NCBI GenBank assembly: GCA_022826705.1
Contig: JAJDUJ010000023.1
Coordinates: 56,169 to 120,168 of the forward strand
DNA length: 64,000 bases
Direction of reading: 5' to 3'
DNA from: Acidimicrobiia bacterium
GTDB taxonomy: Bacteria; Actinomycetota; Acidimicrobiia; Acidimicrobiales; Bin134
Shown: piece after piece, positions 42,712-51,659 of the stretch
How the letters are laid out: each line of letters begins with the position of its first letter
Position numbering within the stretch: position 1 is the stretch's first letter
The notes under the pieces: generated by a model
The model's database searches: none
What the model saw: only the letters and a program-made list of their open reading frames with translations
Told to the model about the DNA's origin: nothing
Position numbers and translations under genes: made by a program

Positions 42712-43808
42712 GCCGACAGCTCACCGCTGCCACCGAAGAGGCCGCGCTCGAACATCTCCACGACTCAGGCTGCACCGACGGGCTGCCGGTGGTGATTCCC
42801 ACCCCGGCCCGAGTGGAGCGGATGGTGCTGGCCTCGGGCCTCGACTCCGACGTGTCGCTGGGCCAACTCGGCCCCAACCTGGGCGAGGCAACGGTGGAGA
42901 AGGCGGCCATCGCCGCAGTGATGGCCGGCTGCCTGCCCGACTACTTCCCGGTGGTGGTGGCCGCGGTGCGGGCAGTGAGCGATCCCCGCCTGGACATGAC
43001 CGAGGTACAGGCCACCACCCACAATCTGGGGCCGCTATTGATCGTGAACGGCCCCGCGGTGAGCGCCTGCGGCATCGCTTCGGGGTTCGGCGCGCTGGGT
43101 CCGGGCCACCGGGCCAACGCCAGCATCGGGCGAGCAGTGCGCCTGGCCATGATCAACATCGGCGGCGGGCGGCCCGGCACCTCCGACATGGCGCTTCTCG
43201 GCCACCCCGGCAAGTTCACCTTTTGTCTCGGCGAGGACGAAGAGGCCAGTCCCTGGCCGCCGCTGCACACCGCGTTGGGCTACGACATCGACCAGAGCAC
43301 GGTGACGGTGGCCTGCACCGAGGGGCCGCACTCGGTGCTGTGCTTCCCCGACGACGATCCCGAGGTGTATGCCGACCATCTGCTGAACGTGCTGGCCGCC
43401 TCGCTGTCAGGGCTGGGGGCCAACAACACCCACTTCGGCCGGGGCTCCCAGGTATTGGTACTCAACCCCGACCACGCCGTCGCCCTAGCCGACGTGGGCT
43501 ACGACCGGGCCACCATCGCCGAGGCGCTCCACGAGCGGGCCAAGCGATCCTGGTCGGAGCTGTCCACGGTGCGCTCTCGGGGCTCGGGCATCAATCGCCA
43601 CCAGCGCAGCCAAGGCGACGATCCAGAGTTGGTGGTGCACGCCCTGAGCAGCCCCGAAGCCCTGCTCATCCTGGTAGCCGGAGGCACCGGCCTGTACTCC
43701 ACCGTCATGCCCTCCTGGGGCGCCGGCCCCCACGGCAACAGCCACCTCACCGTAGAAATCGACCTTGACCAAGCCTGTGACGTGCCGTTGGTGAACTTCC
43801 CGAAATGA
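42708..43808 (+). CDS. Uncharacterised partner of UGSC selenoprotein (366 aa)
   Basis: Translationally coupled to the selenoprotein by ATGA. It is a soluble protein with no TM helix or signal peptide. Conserved-looking features include HDSGCTDGLPVVIPTPARVERM, GPAVSACGIASGFGALGPGHRANASIGRAVRL, MALLGHPGKFTFCLGEDEEASPWPPLH, and GANNTHFGRGSQVLVLNPDHA; several Cys and His could serve redox or metal binding. I do not recognise a characterised family. Coupling suggests it forms a complex with, or supplies substrate to, the Sec protein. Confidence 0.72.
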   Translation: MSRQLTAATEEAALEHLHDSGCTDGLPVVIPTPARVERMVLASGLDSDVSLGQLGPNLGEATVEKAAIAAVMAGCLPDYFPVVVAAVRAVSDPRLDMTEVQATTHNLGPLLIVNGPAVSACGIASGFGALGPGHRANASIGRAVRLAMINIGGGRPGTSDMALLGHPGKFTFCLGEDEEASPWPPLHTALGYDIDQSTVTVACTEGPHSVLCFPDDDPEVYADHLLNVLAASLSGLGANNTHFGRGSQVLVLNPDHAVALADVGYDRATIAEALHERAKRSWSELSTVRSRGSGINRHQRSQGDDPELVVHALSSPEALLILVAGGTGLYSTVMPSWGAGPHGNSHLTVEIDLDQACDVPLVNFPK

Positions 43809-44803
43809 TGGGAGTGATTTCCCGGCATGCTGATGTCGCTTCTGCTTCACGCGCTGTCCTTAGACACAACAAGTCACTAATCGCCTTGTCCATCATTTGG
43901 TTTTGCTGCCTTGTCGCTGGGAGTTTTGCCATTTGGGTGCCGGTGATCATGCACGCAAATATCCGGATTGACTTTATTGACTATGAGAGCGAATGGATCG
44001 TCGAACCTGTTGTATGGGTCGGTTGGGCTGCAACACTGACGCTGTATCTCCTTGTTCACGCATTCTTCCGCACTGCAATTATTCACAACAGCTGGGAGTA
44101 TTTCAGCGGGACAAGTACAAGCACTTTCCGAAGCATAATTGCCGCAATGGTTCGCATCAGACACTTGAGACCTCTCGTGCCGTGCAATAGAAATGCTAGA
44201 AATACCCTGTATATGCCTACACAAGTTGTCGAGCGAACTGCCGCAAAATACACTCGAAAACGGGCACAACATTTGTTCCAAGATACTTGGGGAAATGGGC
44301 CTGCATCAATAGTAGATGGAACGCTAGTCCTGCGAATGGCGCCGTTGGCACTTGTTATTGTTGGTTTCGTAATTGAATACATTAGTGGGGAATCTAAAAG
44401 ACCTATCAATTACCCAGACGAGGTTCATTTGCTTCTTGTTGAAACAAAGACTGGCCTATCTTGGATAAAGAGTGGCGTGCCTACCACCTCCTCAATAGGC
44501 ACTTACATATTTGCGTTGGTCTTTGTCGCAGTAGGACTATCTTTAGTTTGGATCGCAGCAGTTACGAGAGCCAGCATTTACAAAGTTGCCCTATACCGCT
44601 TTGCTACTACCGGAAACTCCCCCGATGAATTTCGAGGAATTCACTTGAACAGAGCATTCATAATGATCGACGAAGTCAAGGCAGAACGAAAAGCTCGACG
44701 CGCGAAACGTCGGAAGAACCGATCTGGGCAAGAACGAAAAAAACTATTCGGCCTTTCCCGCACAAATTCTCCGGATACGAGCCACCAGGCCGAGGCTAAC
44801 TGA
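43805..44803 (+). CDS. DUF6159-like membrane protein, divergent AT-rich paralogue 1 (332 aa)
   Basis: Overlaps the upstream gene by ATGA. At least four hydrophobic segments (SLIALSIIWFCCLVAGSFAIWVPVIM, VVWVGWAATLTLYLLVHAFF, MAPLALVIVGFVIEYISG, IFALVFVAVGLSLVWIAAVTR). C-terminal KVALYRFATTGNSPDEF matches ALYLY(V/A)TTG in the next two genes, and TWGNGPA matches TWGKSLIAQ/TWGENLIAQ, so the three are paralogues. This copy has lost the LVVPILVVE segment, has a basic tail, and uses many A/T-ending codons unlike its neighbours, pointing to transfer or relaxed selection. Function unknown. Confidence 0.7.
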   Translation: MMGVISRHADVASASRAVLRHNKSLIALSIIWFCCLVAGSFAIWVPVIMHANIRIDFIDYESEWIVEPVVWVGWAATLTLYLLVHAFFRTAIIHNSWEYFSGTSTSTFRSIIAAMVRIRHLRPLVPCNRNARNTLYMPTQVVERTAAKYTRKRAQHLFQDTWGNGPASIVDGTLVLRMAPLALVIVGFVIEYISGESKRPINYPDEVHLLLVETKTGLSWIKSGVPTTSSIGTYIFALVFVAVGLSLVWIAAVTRASIYKVALYRFATTGNSPDEFRGIHLNRAFIMIDEVKAERKARRAKRRKNRSGQERKKLFGLSRTNSPDTSHQAEAN

Positions 44804-44824
44804 ACTCCCGCCCCCCATTGTCGC

Positions 44825-44869
44825 CTCACCGTGGAGATCGACCTCCACCAGGCCTATGACATTCCTTTG
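44825..44869 (+). pseudogene. Decayed copy of the 3' end of the UGSC-partner gene
   Basis: The 15 codons here (LTVEIDLHQAYDIPL) match 43746-43790 inside the partner gene (LTVEIDLDQACDVPL) at 36 of 45 bases, mostly third positions. The similarity then carries on into the start of the following membrane gene (MGIFSQ versus MGVISR). This shows duplication of a block containing the partner 3' end plus a DUF6159-like gene. Confidence 0.65.
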
Positions 44870-44988
44870 TTACAATCCGCCGCGTGGGAATCTTCAGCCA
44901 GCGGAAAGGCAACACGAGGCAGACAAGAGCCTTCGCCTCTGCGCGAGCAGGGCAGCACCCAACCGTTCGGCCCGCAGGAGGCACCTGG

Positions 44989-45954
44989 ATGCGGACAAGA
45001 GTCCTGGCATCGGCCTCATACCAGGTGTTGAAGCGCGACAGGTTCCTCATGGCTTTTCCAGCCCTTAGCTTGGCCGCAGCAGCGCTGATCTTGGTCGTCA
45101 ACTGGGTAGTGGTGAACCTCGCGTCCGCCGGACTCAATGCCGGCACCGCCGATGAGCCCGGACGTTGGGCCACCGAACCGATTGTCTGGCTCGGGATCAT
45201 CGTCTCAACAATGTTGATCTGCTTCACGTCGATCTACTTCACCGCCGCGCTCATTTATGGGGCTTGGGAGCGGTTCCAAGGCAGAACTCCGACCTTCGAA
45301 GGCTGCATATCGGCGGCCAATGCCCGTCTCCACGTCATCGTGCCCTGGGCCATCCTCGCCGGCATCGTGGGAGTGATCATCGAACTGTTGTACCGGCTCC
45401 CCAGAATCTTCCGCTACATGGAAGAGGCTGGTCGCAACATCCCCGTGGTCGGCCATTTGGCTTCCATCGGAACAATGATCGTGGCCGTTGTACTTGAGAC
45501 CATTTGGTACTTTGCCACCTACCTCGTCGTACCAATTCTGGTAGTGGAAGAGACCGGGCCATTTGCCTCTTGCAAGCGCTCCTTCCAGCTCTTCCGCAAG
45601 ACCTGGGGAAAGAGCCTCATAGCCCAAGTGGCCTTCGATCTTATCGGCCTTCTGATTGCTTTGCCCGGACTGGCGCTGGCCGCTCTCATAGTGCTCGCCG
45701 GATTGGGGAATCCAGTGGCGCTTGTTGTTGGAATCGGCATCGGCGTGGCCTGGCTGCTGGTGGTGATAGTGGCCATGTCGGCAATTGTTGGCATATTCAA
45801 GATGGCGCTGTATCTCTACGTCACCACGGGCGAAGTGCCTGGCGAGTACCAAGGCCCCGACCTCGAGAAAGCGTTCGCAGGTTATAGCTTCATCAAAATC
45901 GAACGAAGAACTCGCAAGCCACGAGGGAAGGCCCAAGACCCCGAGGCTTTCTGA
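44989..45954 (+). CDS. DUF6159-like membrane protein, paralogue 2 (321 aa)
   Basis: Six hydrophobic segments, with LVVPILVVEETGPFASCKRS and TWGKSLIAQVAFDLIGLLIAL as family hallmarks and ALYLYVTTGEVP near the C-terminus. I take ATG 44989, preceded by AGGAGG, as start. The frame is open to GTG 44884, whose MGIFSQRK matches paralogue 1, and the extra segment includes a small internal duplication (RQTRAFASA and MRTRVLASA). Function not known; membrane context next to a redox selenoprotein locus is the only clue. Confidence 0.8.
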   Translation: MRTRVLASASYQVLKRDRFLMAFPALSLAAAALILVVNWVVVNLASAGLNAGTADEPGRWATEPIVWLGIIVSTMLICFTSIYFTAALIYGAWERFQGRTPTFEGCISAANARLHVIVPWAILAGIVGVIIELLYRLPRIFRYMEEAGRNIPVVGHLASIGTMIVAVVLETIWYFATYLVVPILVVEETGPFASCKRSFQLFRKTWGKSLIAQVAFDLIGLLIALPGLALAALIVLAGLGNPVALVVGIGIGVAWLLVVIVAMSAIVGIFKMALYLYVTTGEVPGEYQGPDLEKAFAGYSFIKIERRTRKPRGKAQDPEAF

Positions 45955-45999
45955 TCAGAGTTGCCTCAAACACCAGGTTTCGCTGGTACCGTTTTGCCC

Positions 46000-46899
46000 A
46001 TGGGTCGATTTCGTCGGACGATGGACACCGCCAAGGCCTCATGGGCGGTGTTGCAGCATGATCGGGAGCTGGCCGTCCTGCCGATTCTGGGGGTGCTGAC
46101 TTCGCTGGCGGTGGTTGCCGCGATCGGCATCCCCATCTGGCTTTCCACCGATGGGATCGACGATGGCGGCAGTGGGGGCAGCGAGCCCATGCTGTGGATC
46201 GGCGGGATCATCATCTTGTTGGCCATCACCATCATCACGGTGTTCTTCAACGCCGCGGTGGTGTCGGGCGCCAGAGAGCGGTTCAGCGGCGGAGACCCCA
46301 CCATCGCCAGCGCCATCAAGGGGGCATTCTCGCGGCTGCACGTGATCATTCCCTGGGCGATTCTGGCCCTGACCGTCGGGATGATCTTGAGGGCCATTCA
46401 AAGCTCCGACAACATCGTCACGCGGATAGTGGGCAGCCTCCTGGATATGGCCTGGGGGGTGCTCACCTTCCTGGTGGTACCCATCTTGGTGGTAGAGCAG
46501 ACCGGACCGTTCCGGTCGCTGAGCCGCTCCGGCGAACTGTTGCGCCACACTTGGGGCGAGAACCTGATCGCGCAGGTGGGGTTCGGCCTCATCGGAATCG
46601 TGGCCGCCATCCCCGGAATCCTCATCTTCGCCCTAGGAGCTTCGGCGAGTGGCGCGGGGACCGTGGTCGGAGCCGTTATCGGCCTGGGCTGGATCGCCTT
46701 GGTAACAGTGGTGATCAGCACCCTTACCGCCATCTTCCAGATGGCTCTCTACTTGTACGCCACCACTGGACAGGTGCCCATGGGGTTCGAACAATCCGGC
46801 CTCAACGACACTTTCAACGAGCGGTCCCAAGGCCCCCTGATGCGAGGCTTCGGGGGCGGCGGTCTCGGCGGCGGGGGCTTCGGCGGCGGCCGGTTCTAA
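46000..46899 (+). CDS. DUF6159-like membrane protein, paralogue 3 (299 aa)
   Basis: Starts MGRFRRTMDTAKASWAVLQHD, then six TM helices; VVPILVVEQTGPFRSLSRSG, TWGENLIAQVGFGLIGIVAAIPG and ALYLYATTGQVP align with paralogue 2. The C-terminus is a flexible Gly-rich tail (RGFGGGGLGGGGFGGGRF). Codon use is like the surrounding genome. This is likely the parental, still constrained copy. It is separated from paralogue 2 by 45 nt. Confidence 0.85.
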   Translation: MGRFRRTMDTAKASWAVLQHDRELAVLPILGVLTSLAVVAAIGIPIWLSTDGIDDGGSGGSEPMLWIGGIIILLAITIITVFFNAAVVSGARERFSGGDPTIASAIKGAFSRLHVIIPWAILALTVGMILRAIQSSDNIVTRIVGSLLDMAWGVLTFLVVPILVVEQTGPFRSLSRSGELLRHTWGENLIAQVGFGLIGIVAAIPGILIFALGASASGAGTVVGAVIGLGWIALVTVVISTLTAIFQMALYLYATTGQVPMGFEQSGLNDTFNERSQGPLMRGFGGGGLGGGGFGGGRF

Positions 46900-46902
46900 C
46901 CG

Positions 46903-47307
46903 CTAGTCGCCGACGGGCTCTAGGGCGGCCTTGGCTGCCTCCGGATTGAGGTACTCCCGGGTGAAGCACACCTTGCCGTCGCGGAAGCGCCATAGGCCGA
47001 TATAGCGATTGGAGTATCGGCGACCGGTGGGAACCACCTCGCCTTGGCTGGTGTACTCGGCAATGAGAAGATCGGGGTCGACGCAGGGGTATACCTCGGT
47101 GATGTGCAAGCTGAAGCGGAACACCTTGAAGGCGCCCACCAGACGCTGGCGCACCGCCTCTTTGCCCTCGGTCCGGTCGGGCTTGTCGGGGTGGGCGTAG
47201 GGCAACTCCATCACATAGTCGTCGGTGTAATGGGACACCACCGCGTCGGCGTCGCCCATCGAGTCGAACACCGACCGGAGAATCTCGAGGTTGGTCCGCT
47301 TGCTCAT
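46903..47307 (-). CDS. SnoaL/NTF2-like protein (134 aa)
   Basis: A single cone-shaped alpha+beta fold of the NTF2 superfamily: NLEILRSVFDSMGDADAVVSHYTDDYVMELPYAHP, EGKEAVRQRLVGAFK, and RYIGLWRFRDGKVCFTREYLNPE. Members bind or isomerise small hydrophobic molecules. No catalytic Asp can be assigned with certainty. Divergent from the two-domain CaiB gene, with starts about 50 nt apart. Confidence 0.82.
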   Translation of the reverse strand: MSKRTNLEILRSVFDSMGDADAVVSHYTDDYVMELPYAHPDKPDRTEGKEAVRQRLVGAFKVFRFSLHITEVYPCVDPDLLIAEYTSQGEVVPTGRRYSNRYIGLWRFRDGKVCFTREYLNPEAAKAALEPVGD

Positions 47308-47354
47308 ATTGCTAGTTGACCACGTTCTTCGAATCCGTGGGAAAGCTGGCTGTA

Positions 47355-49769
47355 GTGTCGCGGATCGTGTCTTCGAATGAACTGCCGCTGAGCGGCCTGC
47401 GGGTCATCGACATGGCCGACGTCAAGGGCGAGTTGGCCGGTCGGGTTCTGGCCGACTTCGGCGCCGACGTGATCCGGGTGGAGCCGCCCAGCGGGGCCGA
47501 GTCCCGGCGCATGCCTCCATTCGCCCCCGACGGCGACACCAGCCTGTACTTCGCCTTCCGCAACTTCAACAAGCGGGGCATCACCGTGGACGTGACCACC
47601 GCCGATGGCCAGGCCCAGCTGCGAGAGCTGCTGGCCAGCGCCGATGTGTGGATTGAATCCACCAAACCGGGGACTATGGCCCCCTACGGGCTCGATCCCC
47701 GGGAGGTTTCCGCCGAGTTCGAGCACCTGCTGGTGCTCTCGATCACCGACTTCGGCCAAGAGGGGCCGTATGCCCAGTTCGAGGCCACCGACGAGGTGAT
47801 CCAAGCCATGAGCGGGCACCTGGCCGCCTCGGGCATCCCCGAGAAGCCGCCGCTGCTCATCCCCGGGGCGATCGCATACGACACCGCCGGCGTGGTCGGC
47901 GCGCTGGCTGTGGCCATCGGGCTTGTGGCCAAACAGCGCACCGGGCGGGGCCAGCACCTGGACTTCTCGGTGCTGGAGGCGGCCATCCACCTCAACACCT
48001 GGCAGCTGGCCAACATGCAGCCCACCCTGGACGCAGGAATGGACCCTCCCATCGTCCGGTCGGGCACCACCGTGGTGTACCCGCTGTTCGAGACGGCCGA
48101 CGGATACATCACCATGGTGGTTCTCAGCCCCCGACAGTGGTTCGCCCTTTGGGAGTGGATGGGTCGCCCCGAGGCATTCGCCGACGAGATGTGGAGCCAG
48201 ACCATCACCCGGATCATGAACGGCGACGTGTTGAACCCGGTAATCGCCGAGCACTTCGCCCCCATGATGATGGAGGAAGCCGCCGCCGAGGCCCAGCGCC
48301 GGGGCGTGGTGGTCACCCCGATGCTCAAGCCGTCCGACATCCTGGTGAACGAGCACTACGTGTCCCGGTCCACGTTCGTGCCGATGGAACTGGCCCCTGG
48401 CGTAGAGGCGGCAACCGCCTCGGGATTCATGGAGATCAACCGGCAGCGCCAGGGGTTCCGCTTCGGTTCCCCGGCTCTGGGTGAGCACAACGCCGAAGTG
48501 GCCGCGGAGGCGGCTGCCGCCGAGCCCGCAGGTCCAGTGCCAGACGCCGGCGAGACGGCCCAACCGCTGGCCGGACTGCGGGTGCTGGACTTCGGCCACG
48601 GCGGTGTGGGGGTTGAGGGCGGTCGGATGCTTGCCGAGTACGGGGCCGACGTCATCAAGATCGAAACCCGCACCTATCCCGACTTCATGCGGCTGGTGAT
48701 CGGTACAGAGATGACGGCGTCGTTCGCTTCGTCGAGCCGCACCAAGCGCAGCTTCGGGGTCAACTCCAAGATCCCCGAGGGGTTGGCCGTGCTGAAGGAA
48801 CTGGTGAAGACGGCCGACATAGTGATCGAGAACAACTCCACCGGCACCATGGACGCCATGGGGGTGGGCTACGAGACGCTCAAAGAGCTCAACCCCGGGG
48901 TGTGCATGGCCAGCAGCCAGCTCATGGGCTCCACCGGGGCCTATGCCGACTGGATCGGCTACGGACCCACCATCCAGACCGTGGGGGGCATCAAGTACCT
49001 GTGGAACTTCACCGACGGCGACCCGCCGCCGGGGTCCAACGCCATCCACCCCGACCACCTCGCCGGGCGGCTTTGCGCTCTGGGTGCCCTGGTCGGCTTG
49101 TTGAGCCGAGACCGCCGGGGCGGCGATGGGGCACAAGCCGAGATCAGCCAGGCCGAGGCGCTGGTCAACACACTGGGCGATCTGTTCATGGCCGAGTCGC
49201 TCAGCCCCGGCTCGGTGCAGCCGGTGGGCAACGACTCCGACCAAGGTGCTCCGTGGGGAGTGTTCCAGTGCGACGGCGACCAGCAGTGGAGCGTGGTGTG
49301 CGTGCGCCACGACGCCGACTGGGCCGCGCTCAAGCAGGCCATGGGCAACCCGGCCTGGGCCGATCACCCGGCCTACGGAACCGCTGAGGGCCGTTTGGCC
49401 GCCCGGGAAGCGGTCAACGCCGGAGTAGCCGAGTGGACCGCCAACCTCTCGCCGCTGGAGGTCCAGGAGGCGTGTCAGGCCGTCGGCGTCCCCGGCTCGG
49501 CCATGCTCACCGCCCTCGACCACATGACCGACCCCCAACTCACCCAGCGAGGCTTCCCGCTAGAGGTCTTCCAACCCGGCGCCGGCAACCTCGTCCTGGA
49601 AGGCCCCTGCTTCTACGGCAGCGAGATGCCCACCCCCCCAGTCCACGCCGCCCCCCTACTCGGCGAGCACACCCGCCAAATCTGCATCGAAGAGCTCAAC
49701 ATGGACGCCGCCGAAGTCGAACGCCTCGTCGAAATGGGCGCCCTAGAAGTCCCCCTCCCCGAGGACTGA
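47355..49769 (+). CDS. Two-domain CaiB/BaiF-type CoA transferase (about 804 aa)
   Basis: Two complete class III CoA-transferase units in tandem: unit 1 begins LSGLRVIDMADVKGELAGRVLADFGADVIRVE, and unit 2 begins near residue 400 with LAGLRVLDFGHGGVGVEGGRMLAEYGADVIKIE; each has its own RG/K-rich SFxxNKRGI-like or RTKRSFGVN loop. Normally two such chains interlock as a dimer; here one chain may fold on itself. The start is uncertain (GTG 47355 or 47367) and no clear Shine-Dalgarno is seen. Acceptor and donor are unknown. Confidence 0.85.
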   Translation: MSRIVSSNELPLSGLRVIDMADVKGELAGRVLADFGADVIRVEPPSGAESRRMPPFAPDGDTSLYFAFRNFNKRGITVDVTTADGQAQLRELLASADVWIESTKPGTMAPYGLDPREVSAEFEHLLVLSITDFGQEGPYAQFEATDEVIQAMSGHLAASGIPEKPPLLIPGAIAYDTAGVVGALAVAIGLVAKQRTGRGQHLDFSVLEAAIHLNTWQLANMQPTLDAGMDPPIVRSGTTVVYPLFETADGYITMVVLSPRQWFALWEWMGRPEAFADEMWSQTITRIMNGDVLNPVIAEHFAPMMMEEAAAEAQRRGVVVTPMLKPSDILVNEHYVSRSTFVPMELAPGVEAATASGFMEINRQRQGFRFGSPALGEHNAEVAAEAAAAEPAGPVPDAGETAQPLAGLRVLDFGHGGVGVEGGRMLAEYGADVIKIETRTYPDFMRLVIGTEMTASFASSSRTKRSFGVNSKIPEGLAVLKELVKTADIVIENNSTGTMDAMGVGYETLKELNPGVCMASSQLMGSTGAYADWIGYGPTIQTVGGIKYLWNFTDGDPPPGSNAIHPDHLAGRLCALGALVGLLSRDRRGGDGAQAEISQAEALVNTLGDLFMAESLSPGSVQPVGNDSDQGAPWGVFQCDGDQQWSVVCVRHDADWAALKQAMGNPAWADHPAYGTAEGRLAAREAVNAGVAEWTANLSPLEVQEACQAVGVPGSAMLTALDHMTDPQLTQRGFPLEVFQPGAGNLVLEGPCFYGSEMPTPPVHAAPLLGEHTRQICIEELNMDAAEVERLVEMGALEVPLPED

Positions 49770-49788
49770 TCTACACCCGCCGACTGGG

Positions 49789-50574
49789 TCAGCCGATGAC
49801 GAGGCCTCCGTTGGGGGTGATGGTTTCGCCGGTGACGAAATCGCTCTCGTCGGAGGCTAGATACAAGGCGGCGTAGGCAATGTCTTCGGGCTGGCCGATG
49901 CGGCCAGCGGGGGTGATCATTTTGAGGCCCTCGATCATGGTCGCGTCCACGCCGGCCACCATCGGGGTGTCGATTACGCCGGGGCACACCGCGTTGGCCC
50001 GGATCCCGTGGGGGGCGCAGAAGCGGGCCATGGCCCGCATGAAGCCCAGGAGGCCGGCCGTGGCGGTGGCGTAGTGGATCGGCCCCCACCCGGCTAGCCC
50101 GGCGATCGACGACATGCAGACAACCGAGCCCTTGAGATCGGTGTCGATGATCCGGGACAGCATGGCCCGGGTGCAGTAAAAGGCGCCGTTCAGATGGATA
50201 TCGAGCATTCGCTGCCAGCCGTCATCGCTCATGTCCACGATCTGGCGGTCGCCGCCAGTGTTGCCCTCCCCGGAACCGTCGCCGGGGGTGCTGTCGACGC
50301 CGGCGTTGTTCACTAGCACGGTGACCGGGCCGAAGCGGTCGTCGATATCGGCGAACATGGCCTCGATGGCCTTGCTGTCGGACACGTCGCAGACCGCACT
50401 CATGGCTTCGCCCCCGTTGGCAATCACCTGATCGGCGGTGGCTGCGGCGGCCGCCTCGTTCAAGTCCTGCACCACAACCTTGGCGCCCTCGCTGGCAAAT
50501 AAAACGCTGATAGCCGTGCCTATCCCGCCTCCACCACCGGTTACCAGAGCAACTTTGCCGTCCAGTCTTCCCAT
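49789..50574 (-). CDS. SDR-family protein lacking catalytic Lys (261 aa)
   Basis: A normal SDR scaffold: VALVTGGGGGIG, Asp in VVVQDLN, VLVNNAGVD, Asn129 (IHLNG), Ser155 (MSSIAG) and Tyr168. However, the YxxxK motif reads Y-A-T-A-T, with Thr172 (ACG) in place of Lys. PNGGLVIG ends the protein. Without the Lys, proton relay and ribose positioning are lost, so the protein may be inactive, binding-only or altered. ATG 50574 follows GGAGGAG. Confidence 0.87.
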   Translation of the reverse strand: MGRLDGKVALVTGGGGGIGTAISVLFASEGAKVVVQDLNEAAAAATADQVIANGGEAMSAVCDVSDSKAIEAMFADIDDRFGPVTVLVNNAGVDSTPGDGSGEGNTGGDRQIVDMSDDGWQRMLDIHLNGAFYCTRAMLSRIIDTDLKGSVVCMSSIAGLAGWGPIHYATATAGLLGFMRAMARFCAPHGIRANAVCPGVIDTPMVAGVDATMIEGLKMITPAGRIGQPEDIAYAALYLASDESDFVTGETITPNGGLVIG

Positions 50575-50675
50575 GAGCGAACTCCTCCTCATCATGGTCG
50601 TCGGCGAATCACCACCGACTGTCGGCCAAGCGGTGTGATTGCCGCCGCTCGCCGGTAAATTTCCAGTAAGGCACC

Positions 50676-51659
50676 ATGACACCCCGATACCGAAACCCAC
50701 AAGCCGAGGCCGATGCCATGGTGGGCGACGGTCTGATTGCCAGAGTGCTGGAGCCGTCACCGCCTGCCGTGGTCACCGGTCCCTGGTTCGCCGACGACCC
50801 CGCCTCGGTGGGCGAAACCGACCAAGCGACTGCCAGGGTGGTGACTCCCACCAGTGCGGGCGATCTCCGCTGGGCCGATCTGGCCGCAGCTGACGAGACA
50901 GTGGCCGAATTCTGCGGGCCCCGATGGCTGGCCAACTACCAGCCGCTGGTGAGGGTGCCCGATCACTATCCGGTGCGACGCGACGACCTTCACCGTCTGG
51001 CCTACGGCGTGGTGTCCAACACCCGCAAGGCGGCCAACGGGAAGTTCGGGCTGCGCTGGACTCTGGGCGGGTTCGGCACCCCGTTCTTCGGTGACGACAC
51101 CCAGGTACGGGTGGAAGGGCGCATGTTGGTGAGGCAGCACAGAGACAGGGTGGAGGCTGACACGATTACCACGCTGGCCGCAGCCGCTGATTTCCTAGGC
51201 GTCGAAGCAACCAGCGACCAGGCCGAGCACGACACCGTGGCGCTGGGCGACTTGGATCGCCCGCTGACGGTGGACGAGGAGCTGGTGGCGTTCACCAGCC
51301 AGTGGTTCGGGATGGCCACGGCGGCGCTGGAGGAGCTGCGCTGCACTCCCGGAGCTCCCGATCCCAGCCGGGTGCAGCTGTGGCCTGGCCACTTCGACGT
51401 GGCAGTGGAGATCGGCAATGCCGAGTCTGAGCCGGTGACCCGGGCCACCTACGGGGCATCACCCGGCGATGCCGCTCATCCTGAGCCCTACTTGTACGTG
51501 GGGCCGTGGGGGCCGATTGACCACGGCGACCCGTTCTGGAATGACACTGCGTTCACCGGGGCGTCGCTGCCCTACGCGGCAATAGAGGGCGACCCCAATC
51601 CCTGCGGCGTGGCCCTGGGCTTCTACCGCCAGGCCTACAGCCGACTGATCGGCAGCTAG
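50676..51659 (+). CDS. Uncharacterised actinobacterial protein, DUF5996-like (327 aa)
   Basis: A soluble protein with RVQLWPGHFDVAVEIG, ASPGDAAHPEPYLYVGPWGP and YRQAYSRLIG, resembling the W-P-x-H-F-D and PEPYxYVxPW signatures of DUF5996 proteins. The N-terminal half (LANYQPLVRVPDHYPVRRDDLHRLAYGVV) is not recognised. Function unknown, no signal peptide. It is divergent from the SDR gene by about 100 nt and convergent with the LLM gene. Confidence 0.6.
   Translation: MTPRYRNPQAEADAMVGDGLIARVLEPSPPAVVTGPWFADDPASVGETDQATARVVTPTSAGDLRWADLAAADETVAEFCGPRWLANYQPLVRVPDHYPVRRDDLHRLAYGVVSNTRKAANGKFGLRWTLGGFGTPFFGDDTQVRVEGRMLVRQHRDRVEADTITTLAAAADFLGVEATSDQAEHDTVALGDLDRPLTVDEELVAFTSQWFGMATAALEELRCTPGAPDPSRVQLWPGHFDVAVEIGNAESEPVTRATYGASPGDAAHPEPYLYVGPWGPIDHGDPFWNDTAFTGASLPYAAIEGDPNPCGVALGFYRQAYSRLIGS

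Noticed and set aside
47304..49538. 744-codon minus-strand frame opposite the CaiB gene
   Set aside because: Antisense shadow of a highly GC3-biased gene; composition (Gly/His/Arg-rich) has no motif, while the plus strand carries two complete domains.
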